A stretch of DNA of 64,000 nucleotides from Gordonia sediminis. Lineage in GTDB: Bacteria > Actinomycetota > Actinomycetes > Mycobacteriales > Mycobacteriaceae. Under the pieces are notes generated by a model that ran no database searches, had not been told where the DNA came from, and saw only the letters and a list, made by a program, of their open reading frames with translations. Of the stretch, positions 53,466 to 64,000 are shown piece after piece (within the stretch, counting starts at the first letter, position 1; each line of letters opens with the position of its first letter). The position numbers and the translations under genes are program-made. Location of the stretch: assembly GCA_004193205.1 (NCBI GenBank), contig RZUM01000003.1:558001-622000 (forward strand), given 5' to 3'.

Positions 53466-54277
53466 CCGTAGTCCTCCTCCGCCGCCTCGAGCCTCATGTC
53501 CTCGACGTCACGCTCGCCGGTCCAGCTGACCCGTAACTCCCCGAGCGCCTCGGGCTGCTCGAAGGCGATGGCCCGCTCCCGGAACAGCTCCAGCAGCCCG
53601 AGGAAGCGGCCCACCACCTCGAGGCCGAAATCACACTCGGCGACGATATCGCCGAAGCTCATCCACTCCCCCGGCCGTGACGTCAGCAACTCGGCGATCC
53701 GTCGCGCCTGCGCGGGCACCGACACCTTGTGCACGTCGTGGAGATGATCGAGTCCGACGGTGGGCACCGGGCGCGGTGTCATCGCGGCGGCGGCCACCGC
53801 GGCGAACGCCGCCGCGTCGACGCCGAGAGTGACCTCGGGCAGCAGGTCGGAGAACTGCGGTTCGAGGGATACCGCACGTGGATAGCGTTGCAACGCGGCC
53901 GCTTCGAGTTCACCGAAAAGGGCCGCGACCTGCTTGTAGGCGCGGTACTGCAGCAGCCGCGCGAACAGCAGGTCGCGCGCCTCGAGCAGGGCAAGATCCT
54001 CCGGGTCGTCGACCTCCCCGGTCGGCAGCAGCCGCGCCGCCTTGAGGTCGAGCAGGGTCGCCGCGACCACCAGGAACTCGGTGGTCTGCTCCAGCCCCAT
54101 CTGCGGGCCGAGGACGCGGATGTAGGCGATGAAGTCGTCGGTCACCTCGTGCAGGGCCACTTCGGTGACATCGAGGCGATGCTGATTGATCAGGCTCAGC
54201 AGCAGGTCGAACGGACCCTCGAAGTTCTTCAGACGGACCTGGAAGCCGGTGGACGCAGCCGTGTCGTCGGCGATCAT
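53462..54277 (-). CDS. scpA: Segregation/condensation protein ScpA (kleisin)
   Basis: 271 residues. NFEGPFDLLLSLINQHRLDV is the classical kleisin N-terminus binding SMC; the C-terminal winged helix (FLGLLELFRERAIAFEQ) binds the SMC head. The start overlaps the parA stop. Confidence 0.96.
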   Translation of the reverse strand: MIADDTAASTGFQVRLKNFEGPFDLLLSLINQHRLDVTEVALHEVTDDFIAYIRVLGPQMGLEQTTEFLVVAATLLDLKAARLLPTGEVDDPEDLALLEARDLLFARLLQYRAYKQVAALFGELEAAALQRYPRAVSLEPQFSDLLPEVTLGVDAAAFAAVAAAAMTPRPVPTVGLDHLHDVHKVSVPAQARRIAELLTSRPGEWMSFGDIVAECDFGLEVVGRFLGLLELFRERAIAFEQPEALGELRVSWTGERDVEDMRLEAAEEDYG

Positions 54278-55221
54278 GTGCGACGGGAATTGCGGGCGAT
54301 CACCTCACGCGCCAGTGCGCGGTAAGCCTGGGCGCCCGCGGATTTCGGCGCCCAGGAGGTGATCGGCTCACCGGCCACGCTGGTCTCCGGGAAGCGGACG
54401 GTACGGCTGATCACGGTGTCGTAGACGGTGTCGCCGAACACCTCGACGACGCGCGCCATCACTTCCCGCGAATGCAGTGTGCGGGAGTCGAACATCGTCA
54501 CCAGGATGCCGCCGAGATCGAGCCGGGGATTGAGACGGTCGTGTACCTTCTCGATCGTGTCGGTGAGCAACGCGAGCCCACGCAGACTGAAGTACTCACA
54601 CTCCATCGGGATGAGCACGGTGTCCGCGCACGCCAGCGCGTTCACAGTGAGCAGGCCCAGCGACGGCTGGCAGTCGATCAGCACGAAGTCGTAGCGGTCG
54701 AGCACGGGGTGCAACGCGCGCGACAGCGCCTGCTCCCGCCCCACCTCGCTGACCAGCTGGATCTCGGCCGCCGACAGGTCGATGTTGCTCGGCAGCAGAT
54801 CCAATCCGTCGACCCGGGTGCGCATGAGGACGTCGTCGGTGGCGGCGTGCGGCGGTACCAGCAGGTTGTAGACGGTTTCGTCGAGGTCGTGATGGGCCAC
54901 CCCCAACCCGGCCGACAACGCGCCCTGCGGGTCGAGATCGACCAGCAGCACCCGGCGACCGTATTCGGCCAGGGCCGCACCCAGGTTGATCGTCGAGGTG
55001 GTCTTGCCGACGCCACCTTTCTGGTTGCACACCGCGACCACGGTGGCCGGACCGTGCCGCTCCAGCGGTTGCGGCTCGGGGACCGGACGGTACGGCCGAC
55101 CTGTCGGACCCAACTCGTCGCCGTGATCGTGGTCCTCGTCGGTGTCGATGCCCGGAGAGACCGCGATGCGGTACTGATCAGCGTGTGCGGCGGCCGAACG
55201 CGGTGCCCCCGGGGTGCTCAC
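54274..55221 (-). CDS. parA: ParA-family ATPase upstream of scpA
   Basis: 315 residues from GTG 55221. The deviant Walker A is CNQKGGVGKTTS, and the ATPase continues LLVDLDPQGALSAGLGV and LIDCQPSLGLLTVNAL. It is the Rv1708-like ParA associated with scpAB in Mycobacteriales, probably acting with the segregation machinery. The GTG at 55221 follows AAGGGAG and gives the Rv1708-like length; a GTG at 55356 overlaps the xerD stop, but the codons between look non-coding. Confidence 0.92.
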   Translation of the reverse strand: MSTPGAPRSAAAHADQYRIAVSPGIDTDEDHDHGDELGPTGRPYRPVPEPQPLERHGPATVVAVCNQKGGVGKTTSTINLGAALAEYGRRVLLVDLDPQGALSAGLGVAHHDLDETVYNLLVPPHAATDDVLMRTRVDGLDLLPSNIDLSAAEIQLVSEVGREQALSRALHPVLDRYDFVLIDCQPSLGLLTVNALACADTVLIPMECEYFSLRGLALLTDTIEKVHDRLNPRLDLGGILVTMFDSRTLHSREVMARVVEVFGDTVYDTVISRTVRFPETSVAGEPITSWAPKSAGAQAYRALAREVIARNSRRT

Positions 55222-55352
55222 GTGTCCGCCGCTCCCTTCGCTCGTACCGGCCGTTGCGCGATGGTCACAGCCTAGTGTGTCCGGGGTCCGAACCGGGGAC
55301 GCATCGCCGAGGTGGATCGGCTCGAGTCCTGGCAGGTGATACTGCTCCATGC

Positions 55353-56290
55353 TCACCGCGCCCGCGGATGCGCGGTGGCGTACACCTCGCGCATCGTGTT
55401 GACGGTGACCAGGGTGTACACCTGCGTGGTGGTCACCGAGGCGTGGCCGAGCAACTCCTGGACGACACGGACATCCGCGCCCCCGTCGAGCAGGTGGGTG
55501 GCGAAGCTGTGCCGCAGGGTGTGCGGTGACACGGTCTTGTCGAGTCCGGCGCGCTGCGCCGCGTCCGACAGCACCTGCCAGGCACTCTGCCTCGACAGCC
55601 GTCCTCCGCGGGCGTTGAGGAACAGCGCGGGGTTGGCCCGGCTGACCAGCGCCGGACGACCCCGCACCAGGTAGGCCTCCAGCGCCTCCACGGCCGGGCC
55701 GCCCACGGGCACCACCCGTTCCTTGCCACCCTTGCCACTCAGCCGCACCGCACGGGTCTCGGCATCGACGTCGTCGACGTCGAGTGCGGTGGCCTCCGAG
55801 ATCCGGGCGCCGCAGCTGTAGAGCAATTCGAGCAGGGCCCGATCGCGCAGCGCACGGGGATGATCGGCGGCACCCGCGGACTCCAGGATCGCGACCACCT
55901 CGTCGACCGGCAGCGACTTGGGCAGCCGCCGGGCCGGGCGGGGCGGGCGGACCGCATGCGCCACGTCGGCCGCCACGAGACCCTCGGCGGCGGCGAACTT
56001 GTGCAGACCGCGCACCGCCACGAGAGTCCGCGCGATCGAACTGTCCGCCAACGGAACCCAGCCGGCGTCGGAGTCCCCGCGGCGCAGGTCGACGAGGAAC
56101 TCGCGGACGTCGTTCTCGGTCACCGACGACAGGTCGTCGATGCCACGGGAGGTGAGGTACTGCTCGTAGCGGCCGAGGTCGCGGCGGTAGGAGCTCACCG
56201 TGTTCGCGGCGGCCCCGCGTTCGACGGTGAGATGGTCGAGGAAGCGGGTGACCTGGTCGGCGGCGGTCTCGTCGGTCACACCGGTGCGGC

Positions 56291-56294
<4 letters not shown>
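55353..56294 (-). CDS. xerD: Tyrosine recombinase XerD
   Basis: 313 residues. An N-terminal SAM-like domain ([20 protein letters not shown]) is followed by a catalytic domain with [10 protein letters not shown] (Arg), [12 protein letters not shown] (His-Arg) and [13 protein letters not shown] (His, nucleophile Tyr). With XerC it resolves chromosome dimers at dif. The ATG overlaps the NUDIX stop. Confidence 0.94.
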
Positions 56295-58704
<2,410 letters not shown>

Positions 58705-58728
58705 CTACGGGACTCCAGGGTAACACCT

Positions 58729-58759
58729 CACCGGCGGTTCGACTGCCGCCACACCGGTG
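58729..58759 (-). terminator. Imperfect hairpin between mctB and pyrG
   Basis: CACCGGCGG (58729-58737) can pair with CCGCC (58746-58750) and CCGGTG (58754-58759) around a bulge. It lies in the gap between mctB and pyrG on the minus strand and could be a terminator or attenuator. There is no T-run. Confidence 0.3.
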
Positions 58760-58768
58760 TACCCGCGA

Positions 58769-59704
58769 CTATGCGGCCGGCCCCGAATCTCCGCCGACGG
58801 TGATCGACCGGGCGCCGGCTCCCGTGCCGAAGGCGCCGGTCCTGCCCGACGACTCGTTCTCGAGTACCAGCACGGTGGTGATACGACCGGTCTGCTGATC
58901 GACGTTGTCGACCGTGGACACCGCATTGCCGAGTCCGGGGTCGGCGCGGACGACCGCGATCGGTGAGCCTCCGGCCGCGGATCCGCTCCGGCCGACCAGT
59001 GCGCCACCCTGCCCGCGGGCGGCCATCGCAGCCGCCAGGCGGGCGAGCAACTGCCCCTGCGCCCCGGAATTGTCGGGCAGGGCGTCGCCGGTGACCATCA
59101 CGACGAGGTCCGCCGAACGCACGGCACGGTCGGCGAAGGAGATGAAGCCACCCTCCCGCAGCGCCTGCAGTCCCAGCCGCGCATCGCTCGTCGACGCCGG
59201 CGCGGTCCCGTCGCGGTGCAGCAGAAGCGCGCCGAGCAGGTCGCCGCTGCGGCCCCCGGAATCGGTGAGTTCGGTCCGCAGCGTGGTGCCGGGTGGGATC
59301 GTCTGGTCGACGATCGTCCGCAGTTGTTCGGCATCCTGATCGCGCACCAGCGCATCGGTCAACGCGATCTGACCGGCGAAGCGGCCGCCCGCCGACGAGA
59401 TGGACTCCTTGACGGCGTCGACATCGGCATCGGCCGCACCGGGTGCGGTGACCACCAGCACGGAGTGATCGGTCAGCGTGCCCTCGATCAGCCTCGGCGC
59501 GATCGCCGCCTCGAAACTGTTGGCGGCGTTGAGCTGCTGGTTGAGTTCGTCACGCTCCTTCTCGAGATCACCGATGCGATCCCGGGAGGTCCCGGTCACG
59601 GAGTTGACGCTGTCACCGATGAAGCCGGAGCCGAGGAACAGACCGACCGCGAGGGCCAGGAACACCGCGACGAGCGAGATCGCGTGTTGCCGAAGGGAGA
59701 TCAT
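58769..59704 (-). CDS. mctB: Copper transporter/outer-membrane-linked MctB
   Basis: 311 residues. A single N-terminal membrane segment (ISLVAVFLALAVGLFLGSGF) is followed by a coiled-coil-like stretch and an extracytoplasmic domain. It corresponds by position and pattern to Rv1698, a mycobacterial protein needed for copper resistance. It is 3 bases downstream of steA. Confidence 0.88.
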   Translation of the reverse strand: MISLRQHAISLVAVFLALAVGLFLGSGFIGDSVNSVTGTSRDRIGDLEKERDELNQQLNAANSFEAAIAPRLIEGTLTDHSVLVVTAPGAADADVDAVKESISSAGGRFAGQIALTDALVRDQDAEQLRTIVDQTIPPGTTLRTELTDSGGRSGDLLGALLLHRDGTAPASTSDARLGLQALREGGFISFADRAVRSADLVVMVTGDALPDNSGAQGQLLARLAAAMAARGQGGALVGRSGSAAGGSPIAVVRADPGLGNAVSTVDNVDQQTGRITTVLVLENESSGRTGAFGTGAGARSITVGGDSGPAA

Positions 59705-59707
59705 CTG

Positions 59708-60898
59708 TTACCTGCTGTTCCAGACCTCATGCGCCCAGTCGACGGCCTGGTGGTACTGCGCGATTCCCCAGTCGGTGATCTCGGGACCCAGGCTCGATAG
59801 CATGACCGCCGCGATGATCGCGATCAGGGCGGCCAGGATGACGAACGCGATGGCGGCCCCGGAGACACGGCTGCGATAGAGGGTGGCGATGGCCTTGGCG
59901 TCCACCAGCTTCGGGCCCACTTTCAGCCGGGTCAGGAAGGTCGACGGGTTGCTCTCGCGCCGAGACCGGTCGAAGAAGTCGTCGAGAGTACCGGGGTAGC
60001 CGACGGTGACGATCAGTTCGGCACCGTGATAGTCGGTGAGCAGCAACGCCAGATCCGCCGCCGAACCGGCCGCCGGGAAGGTGGTGGCACCGATCCCGAG
60101 ATCCTGGATCCGCGCGAGCCCCGGGGCGTGGCCGTCCGGGTCCGCCGGGAGCACCAGCTGCGCACCGGATTTGAGCGTGGCGGTCTTGATCTCATCGGGG
60201 TCGCCGACGATCAGCGCGGGCTTGTGTCCGGCCTTCATGAGCGTGTCGGCACCGGCCCCGACGCCGACGATGACCGGCGAGTACTCCTTGATGAACGGTT
60301 TGAGCGCCTTCAGATCGGCGGCCCGGTCGGGGCCGTCGGCGACGATGACGACGTGCCGGCCCGCGAAGTCGACGTCGACATCAGGCACCCCGACCCCGTC
60401 GATGAGCAGCGGGGACTCGCTGCGGATGAACTCGATCGTGTTGCCGGAGAAGGCTTCCAGATGATCGACGAGTCCGGTCTTGGCCTCGATCATCCGGTCG
60501 GCGATGTCGCGCTCCTCGAGCTCGGTGCCGAGCGCGAGACGGCGCTCACCGACGAAGAGCCGATCGTCGTCGATCCGGACCTTGGCGCCGTCCTTGACCT
60601 TCTTGAAGACCTCGTCGCCGACGTTGTCGAGCAGCACGATGCCCGACGCGACCAGGACCTCGGGCCCGAGATTCGGGTAGCGACCCGAGATCGACGCGGA
60701 CGCGTTGACCACGGCGACGACGTTGGCTTGCACCAGCGCATCGGCGGTGATCCGGTCGAGATCGACCTCGTCGATGATGGCGATGTCGCCCGGGCCGACC
60801 CGGTCGAGCAGCCGCCGGGTGTTCTTGTCGATCCTGGCTATTCCGGTGACGCCAGGCAGTTCATTGGTCGTACGGGCAAGCAGAGCAGGCATCTTCAT
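59708..60898 (-). CDS. steA: Cytokinetic-ring-associated protein SteA
   Basis: 396 residues from the ATG at 60898 (MKMPALLARTTNELPGVTG), the family N-terminus; an upstream ATG at 60952 is less likely. The body has ribonucleoside-like folds (AIIDEVDLDRITADALVQAN) and a C-terminal membrane segment (AIAFVILAALIAIIAAVML). Rv1697 equivalent; SteA and SteB link septation to envelope synthesis in Corynebacterium. Confidence 0.88.
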   Translation of the reverse strand: MKMPALLARTTNELPGVTGIARIDKNTRRLLDRVGPGDIAIIDEVDLDRITADALVQANVVAVVNASASISGRYPNLGPEVLVASGIVLLDNVGDEVFKKVKDGAKVRIDDDRLFVGERRLALGTELEERDIADRMIEAKTGLVDHLEAFSGNTIEFIRSESPLLIDGVGVPDVDVDFAGRHVVIVADGPDRAADLKALKPFIKEYSPVIVGVGAGADTLMKAGHKPALIVGDPDEIKTATLKSGAQLVLPADPDGHAPGLARIQDLGIGATTFPAAGSAADLALLLTDYHGAELIVTVGYPGTLDDFFDRSRRESNPSTFLTRLKVGPKLVDAKAIATLYRSRVSGAAIAFVILAALIAIIAAVMLSSLGPEITDWGIAQYHQAVDWAHEVWNSR

Positions 60899-60982
60899 GA
60901 CGCCCATGATCAACGCGGGCACACACCATCGCGTGGAGGCGCGCCGTAACAATTACAACTTTTGTCACATCAGTAACAGCCG

Positions 60983-62749
60983 TCACCGCTCATCGAGGGC
61001 TCCGGCCTTCGCCTTTTCCGTCTCCGCGGTGGCCAGAAGTTCTTCCGCGTGCGCCCGACCGGTGTCGGAGTCGCCGAGGCCGGCCAGCATACGCGCGAGC
61101 TCGGCGACGCGTTCGTCACGGTCGAGCGTGCGCACCGTACTGGTGTGCGGACCGCGTGCGCGCGCCGGGGCCGAGTTCTTGCCGATCACCAGGTGGTTGT
61201 CGGCGAAGGCCGCGACCTGCGGCAGGTGAGTGACGACGATGACCTGATGGGCGCGCGCGAGGCCTGCGAGCCGGCGCCCGATCTCGACCGCGGCCCGGCC
61301 GCCCACACCCGCGTCGACCTCGTCGAACACCATGATCGATCCGCTGGTGGGGGCCGCCAGGACCACCTCCAGCGCGAGCATCACGCGAGACAGCTCACCG
61401 CCGGAGGCCGACTTGGAAATCGGCAGCCCGGTGGCGCCCTTGTGGGCCAGGAGCGCGAACTCGACCCGGTCGGTACCCGCGGACCCGGCGTGTGCACGGC
61501 GCCCGTCGAGGTCGATGGCCAGCCGGTCGTCGTCGGAGGCGTCCTCGGGCGTGACACCGACGGCCAGCAACGCGTCGCCCATCGCCAGACCGCGCAGCTC
61601 GGCGGACACCTTGGCGGCCATGGACTTCGCGGCCGTGCCGCGGCGCCGATGCAGCGCCGCGGCGGCGTCGGCGACCTTTGCCTGCAGGGCTGCGGCGGTG
61701 GACTCGAGTTCGGCGATGGACCGTTGCGGATCGTCGATCTCGCCGAGTCGGGACTCGGCGGCGTCGCGCCACTCGATGACCCCGTCGATGTCGGGAGCGT
61801 ACTTGCGCACCAGCGCCTTCAACTCGGCCTGCCGGGTCAGCAGCTTCTCGAGCTCCTCGGCGTCGGCCGGCAGGTCCGCCATGAACGAGGTCAGTTCCTG
61901 ACCGACGTCGGTGACCACGGTCAGCGCCTCGGTGACCCGGGGCAGCAGATCACGCAGCGTGTCGTCGGGTGTCGCGTCGAGGATGCTGCGCAGCTGCCCG
62001 AGACCGTCGATGACCGATCCGGTATCCCCGGCGACGATCTCGTGTGACTGTGCCGCGGCCGCGCGGATGGTCTCCAGGTCCGACAGCCGCCGGATGGTCG
62101 CCGCGAGGTCGACGTCCTCGCCGCGCCGCGGGTCCACGGCCGCGATCTCGTCGATCCCGAACCGGAGCCGGTCGGCCTCCTGCGCCAGCTCCCGCGAGTT
62201 GGTGCGCCGGGCGTCGAGCTCGTCGAGGACCTCGACCCAGCGGTCGCGCGCAGTGCGATAGGTCTTCAGCGCCGCAGCGAGGGTGGCTCCGCCGAAGGCG
62301 TCCAACGCAGCCCGTTGATGTTCGGGTTTGAGCAACCGGAGCTGGTCGTTCTGGCCGTGGATGGTGAGCAGCTGGTTGGTCAGCCGGCCCATCACCCCGA
62401 CGGGCACCGAGCGGCCGCCCAGATGAGCCCGGGAACGTCCGTCGGCGCCAACCGAACGCACCGCGATCATGGTGCCGTCGTCGTCGACGTCGGCGCCCGA
62501 CGACTCGAGGATCTCGGCGACGACCGGGTCCGGTTCCGCGAGCAGAAACCGCCCCTCGACGGTGGCCTTCGCATCCCCGGTCCGCACCCGGGAGGCATCC
62601 GCGCGGGCACCCGACAGCAGGTGGAGGCTGGTGACGATCATGGTCTTACCCGCGCCGGTCTCGCCGGTGAGCACGGTGAAGCCCGGATGGAATTGCGCCG
62701 AGGCCCGTTCGATGACACCGAGGCCTTCGATGGACAGTTCTTCGAGCAC
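60983..62749 (-). CDS. recN: DNA repair protein RecN
   Basis: 588 residues. Walker A GETGAGKT lies near residue 30; a long coiled coil fills the middle; SASGGELSRVMLALEVV (signature) and IMVFDEVDAGVGG (Walker B) lie in the C-terminal ATPase half. SMC-like protein of double-strand-break repair. It starts 9 bases after nadK. Confidence 0.95.
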   Translation of the reverse strand: MLEELSIEGLGVIERASAQFHPGFTVLTGETGAGKTMIVTSLHLLSGARADASRVRTGDAKATVEGRFLLAEPDPVVAEILESSGADVDDDGTMIAVRSVGADGRSRAHLGGRSVPVGVMGRLTNQLLTIHGQNDQLRLLKPEHQRAALDAFGGATLAAALKTYRTARDRWVEVLDELDARRTNSRELAQEADRLRFGIDEIAAVDPRRGEDVDLAATIRRLSDLETIRAAAAQSHEIVAGDTGSVIDGLGQLRSILDATPDDTLRDLLPRVTEALTVVTDVGQELTSFMADLPADAEELEKLLTRQAELKALVRKYAPDIDGVIEWRDAAESRLGEIDDPQRSIAELESTAAALQAKVADAAAALHRRRGTAAKSMAAKVSAELRGLAMGDALLAVGVTPEDASDDDRLAIDLDGRRAHAGSAGTDRVEFALLAHKGATGLPISKSASGGELSRVMLALEVVLAAPTSGSIMVFDEVDAGVGGRAAVEIGRRLAGLARAHQVIVVTHLPQVAAFADNHLVIGKNSAPARARGPHTSTVRTLDRDERVAELARMLAGLGDSDTGRAHAEELLATAETEKAKAGALDER

Positions 62750-62758
62750 CTGTTAGCT

Positions 62759-63781
62759 CTACCTCCCCCGCCATCCCGTCACGGGCAGATCGAATTTCGT
62801 GACGAGGCGGTCGGTGAAGGGGTCGGAGTCGATGCGGACCCAGAGCACCGACAGTTCGCTGCGCACGACCTCGACGCGGGCACCCGTGGGTACCTCGATG
62901 CGCCGCCGGCCGTCGCAGAGGACCACCGCGGGCCGACCCTTCTTGTCGATCTCGATGGCAACGCGTGAGCGTGGGCTCGTGACCAGTGGCCGCGCGAACA
63001 GTGCGTGCGCGTTGCTGGGCACCACCAGGATCGCCTCGAGGTCGGGCCACATCACCGGTCCGCCCGCAGAGAAGGCGTAGGCGGTGGAGCCGGTCGGGGT
63101 GGACACCAGCACACCGTCGGCACCGAAGGCCGACACGGGGCGCCCGTCGACCTCGGTGACGAGCTCGAGCACGCCGTTGTTGGTGCGATTGAGGATGGCA
63201 ACCTCGTTGAGCGCCCAGGTGTGCACCGGTGGCTCACCGGGTCGCGTCGGGTCGATCACGCTGACGTCGAGCGTCATCCGCGGCTCCACCCGGTAGTCGC
63301 GGTCGATCAGCTGCCGCATCACCTCGTCGACACGGTTGGCCTCCGCCTCGGCGAGGAACCCGATCCGGCCCAGATTGATGCCCAGGACCGGAACCTGTGC
63401 CGGGTAGGCGAGTTCGGCGGCCCGCAGGAAGGTTCCGTCACCGCCGAGCACGATGACGATCTCGCACCCCTCTGCAGAGGCCGGTACGGCCGAGGTGACC
63501 TCGACGGCGGCGCCCATGCTGCGCAGATGCTCCGGGTCGACCGGGTGGCTCTCGGGCCGGGCGGGTTCCGCGCAGGGCTGCGCAGGCACCGTCACGTCGT
63601 GGACCTTGGTGTCGTGGTCCACGACGCGCAGCTTGATCCCGGCGGCCGCGCAGTGCCGGGCGATGGCGTCCATCGTCTCGGTGACGATGTCGCGTCCGGT
63701 GTGGGCGACCACCAGGAACTCCCGGTGCTCGGCCCGATCGGCGGCCTCGTCTGTGGCCACTGTGGTCCCTTCGTCGGTCAT
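62759..63781 (-). CDS. nadK: NAD kinase
   Basis: 340 residues. The catalytic GGDGT motif ([13 protein letters not shown]), [22 protein letters not shown] (NE motif) and [13 protein letters not shown] are all intact. It phosphorylates NAD with ATP to NADP. The start overlaps the tlyA stop. Confidence 0.96.
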   Translation of the reverse strand: MTDEGTTVATDEAADRAEHREFLVVAHTGRDIVTETMDAIARHCAAAGIKLRVVDHDTKVHDVTVPAQPCAEPARPESHPVDPEHLRSMGAAVEVTSAVPASAEGCEIVIVLGGDGTFLRAAELAYPAQVPVLGINLGRIGFLAEAEANRVDEVMRQLIDRDYRVEPRMTLDVSVIDPTRPGEPPVHTWALNEVAILNRTNNGVLELVTEVDGRPVSAFGADGVLVSTPTGSTAYAFSAGGPVMWPDLEAILVVPSNAHALFARPLVTSPRSRVAIEIDKKGRPAVVLCDGRRRIEVPTGARVEVVRSELSVLWVRIDSDPFTDRLVTKFDLPVTGWRGR

Positions 63782-64000
63782 GCCGGCCCGTTCTCGACGG
63801 CTCTCGCGATCATGGCGATCAGCGGCGCATCATCGGTCCCCGCCCCCGCGTCCCCTCGGTCTCCGACCTTATCGGGAGCACCGACGTGCTCGTCGGGCCG
63901 GTCCCGCTCGACTTCGCGTGTCTTGTGCAGCCACAGGAAGTACTCGACGTTCCCCGACGGACCGGGCAGAGGGCTGGCGACCACTGCGCGCGTGTCGAGA
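63778..64000 (-). CDS. tlyA: TlyA-family rRNA methyltransferase, truncated by window edge
   Basis: Only the C-terminus is in the window; the frame is open to base 64000. [16 protein letters not shown] is the conserved TlyA end. It is followed by an unusually long acidic tail ([20 protein letters not shown] and onward), finishing ARAVENGPA. TlyA 2'-O-methylates 16S and 23S rRNA and affects capreomycin susceptibility in mycobacteria. Confidence 0.85.
   Translation of the reverse strand, partial: LDTRAVVASPLPGPSGNVEYFLWLHKTREVERDRPDEHVGAPDKVGDRGDAGAGTDDAPLIAMIARAVENGPA

Noticed and set aside
55222-55356. parA start at GTG 55356 overlapping the xerD stop
   Set aside because: The extra 45 codons have poor third-position GC and a better ribosome site precedes the GTG at 55221, although the overlap itself is tempting.

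Overview
The window is GC-rich DNA from a mycolic-acid actinomycete (Mycobacteriales), most like Gordonia or a close relative. The best evidence is the right end, where the minus-strand order tlyA, nadK, recN, steA, mctB, pyrG, NUDIX, xerD, parA, scpA, scpB, rluB-type, cmk, der follows the M. tuberculosis Rv1694-Rv1713 order. F420-type enzymes, a PknK-like kinase and a DUF222/HNH (13E12) gene point the same way. The genus is an inference.

Layout. 1-8.6 kb: edge-truncated FAD oxidase, TetR regulator, VOC remnant, ABC exporter, LLM oxidoreductase, adenosine-specific-kinase homologue, carboxylesterase and a GNAT-AAA+ fusion. 8.7-15.2 kb: small secreted protein and two tandem LuxR/ATPase regulators next to a flavodoxin gene; a copy of the flavodoxin 3' end between the regulators marks the tandem duplication. 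15.4-21.5 kb: double-length phosphofructokinase, adenylate-cyclase/ATPase regulator, Ddn-like protein. 21.5-31.2 kb is a scarred region: a resolvase-like gene lacking the catalytic serine and a decayed copy of it, a radical SAM enzyme, a DUF222/HNH gene behind a LexA-type box, a long perfect inverted repeat, a nitroreductase fragment, PknK, and an LLM pseudogene with a nonsense codon. 31.2-34.6 kb: long GAPDH, Acg-like nitroreductase, DUF1269 protein and a strong terminator.

34.9-46.0 kb is the most interesting part: an all-plus-strand cluster around a six-component TmoA-type soluble diiron monooxygenase (alpha, gamma, effector, beta, Rieske ferredoxin, reductase) with overlapping start and stop codons. 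The seventh coupled gene encodes an apparent ribosomal protein uL22-like domain fused to a MIP18/PaaD (DUF59) Fe-S assembly domain. Around it are three SnoaL/NTF2-fold proteins, three DJ-1/PfpI-superfamily proteins (two with a helical insertion of about 115 residues) and an AraC regulator. The gene set suggests oxidation of a small alkene or aromatic compound, then handling of the epoxide or carbonyl product by SnoaL and DJ-1 enzymes. The substrate cannot be read from sequence.

46.1-49.5 kb: FitAB-like toxin-antitoxin pair, PD-(D/E)XK endonuclease-like gene and a fragment of a relative, tRNA-Pro(GGG), a frameshifted hypothetical gene and a GlsB-type membrane protein. 49.6-64 kb is the conserved core block (ribosome assembly, chromosome segregation, CTP synthesis, copper and envelope functions, DNA repair, NADP synthesis).
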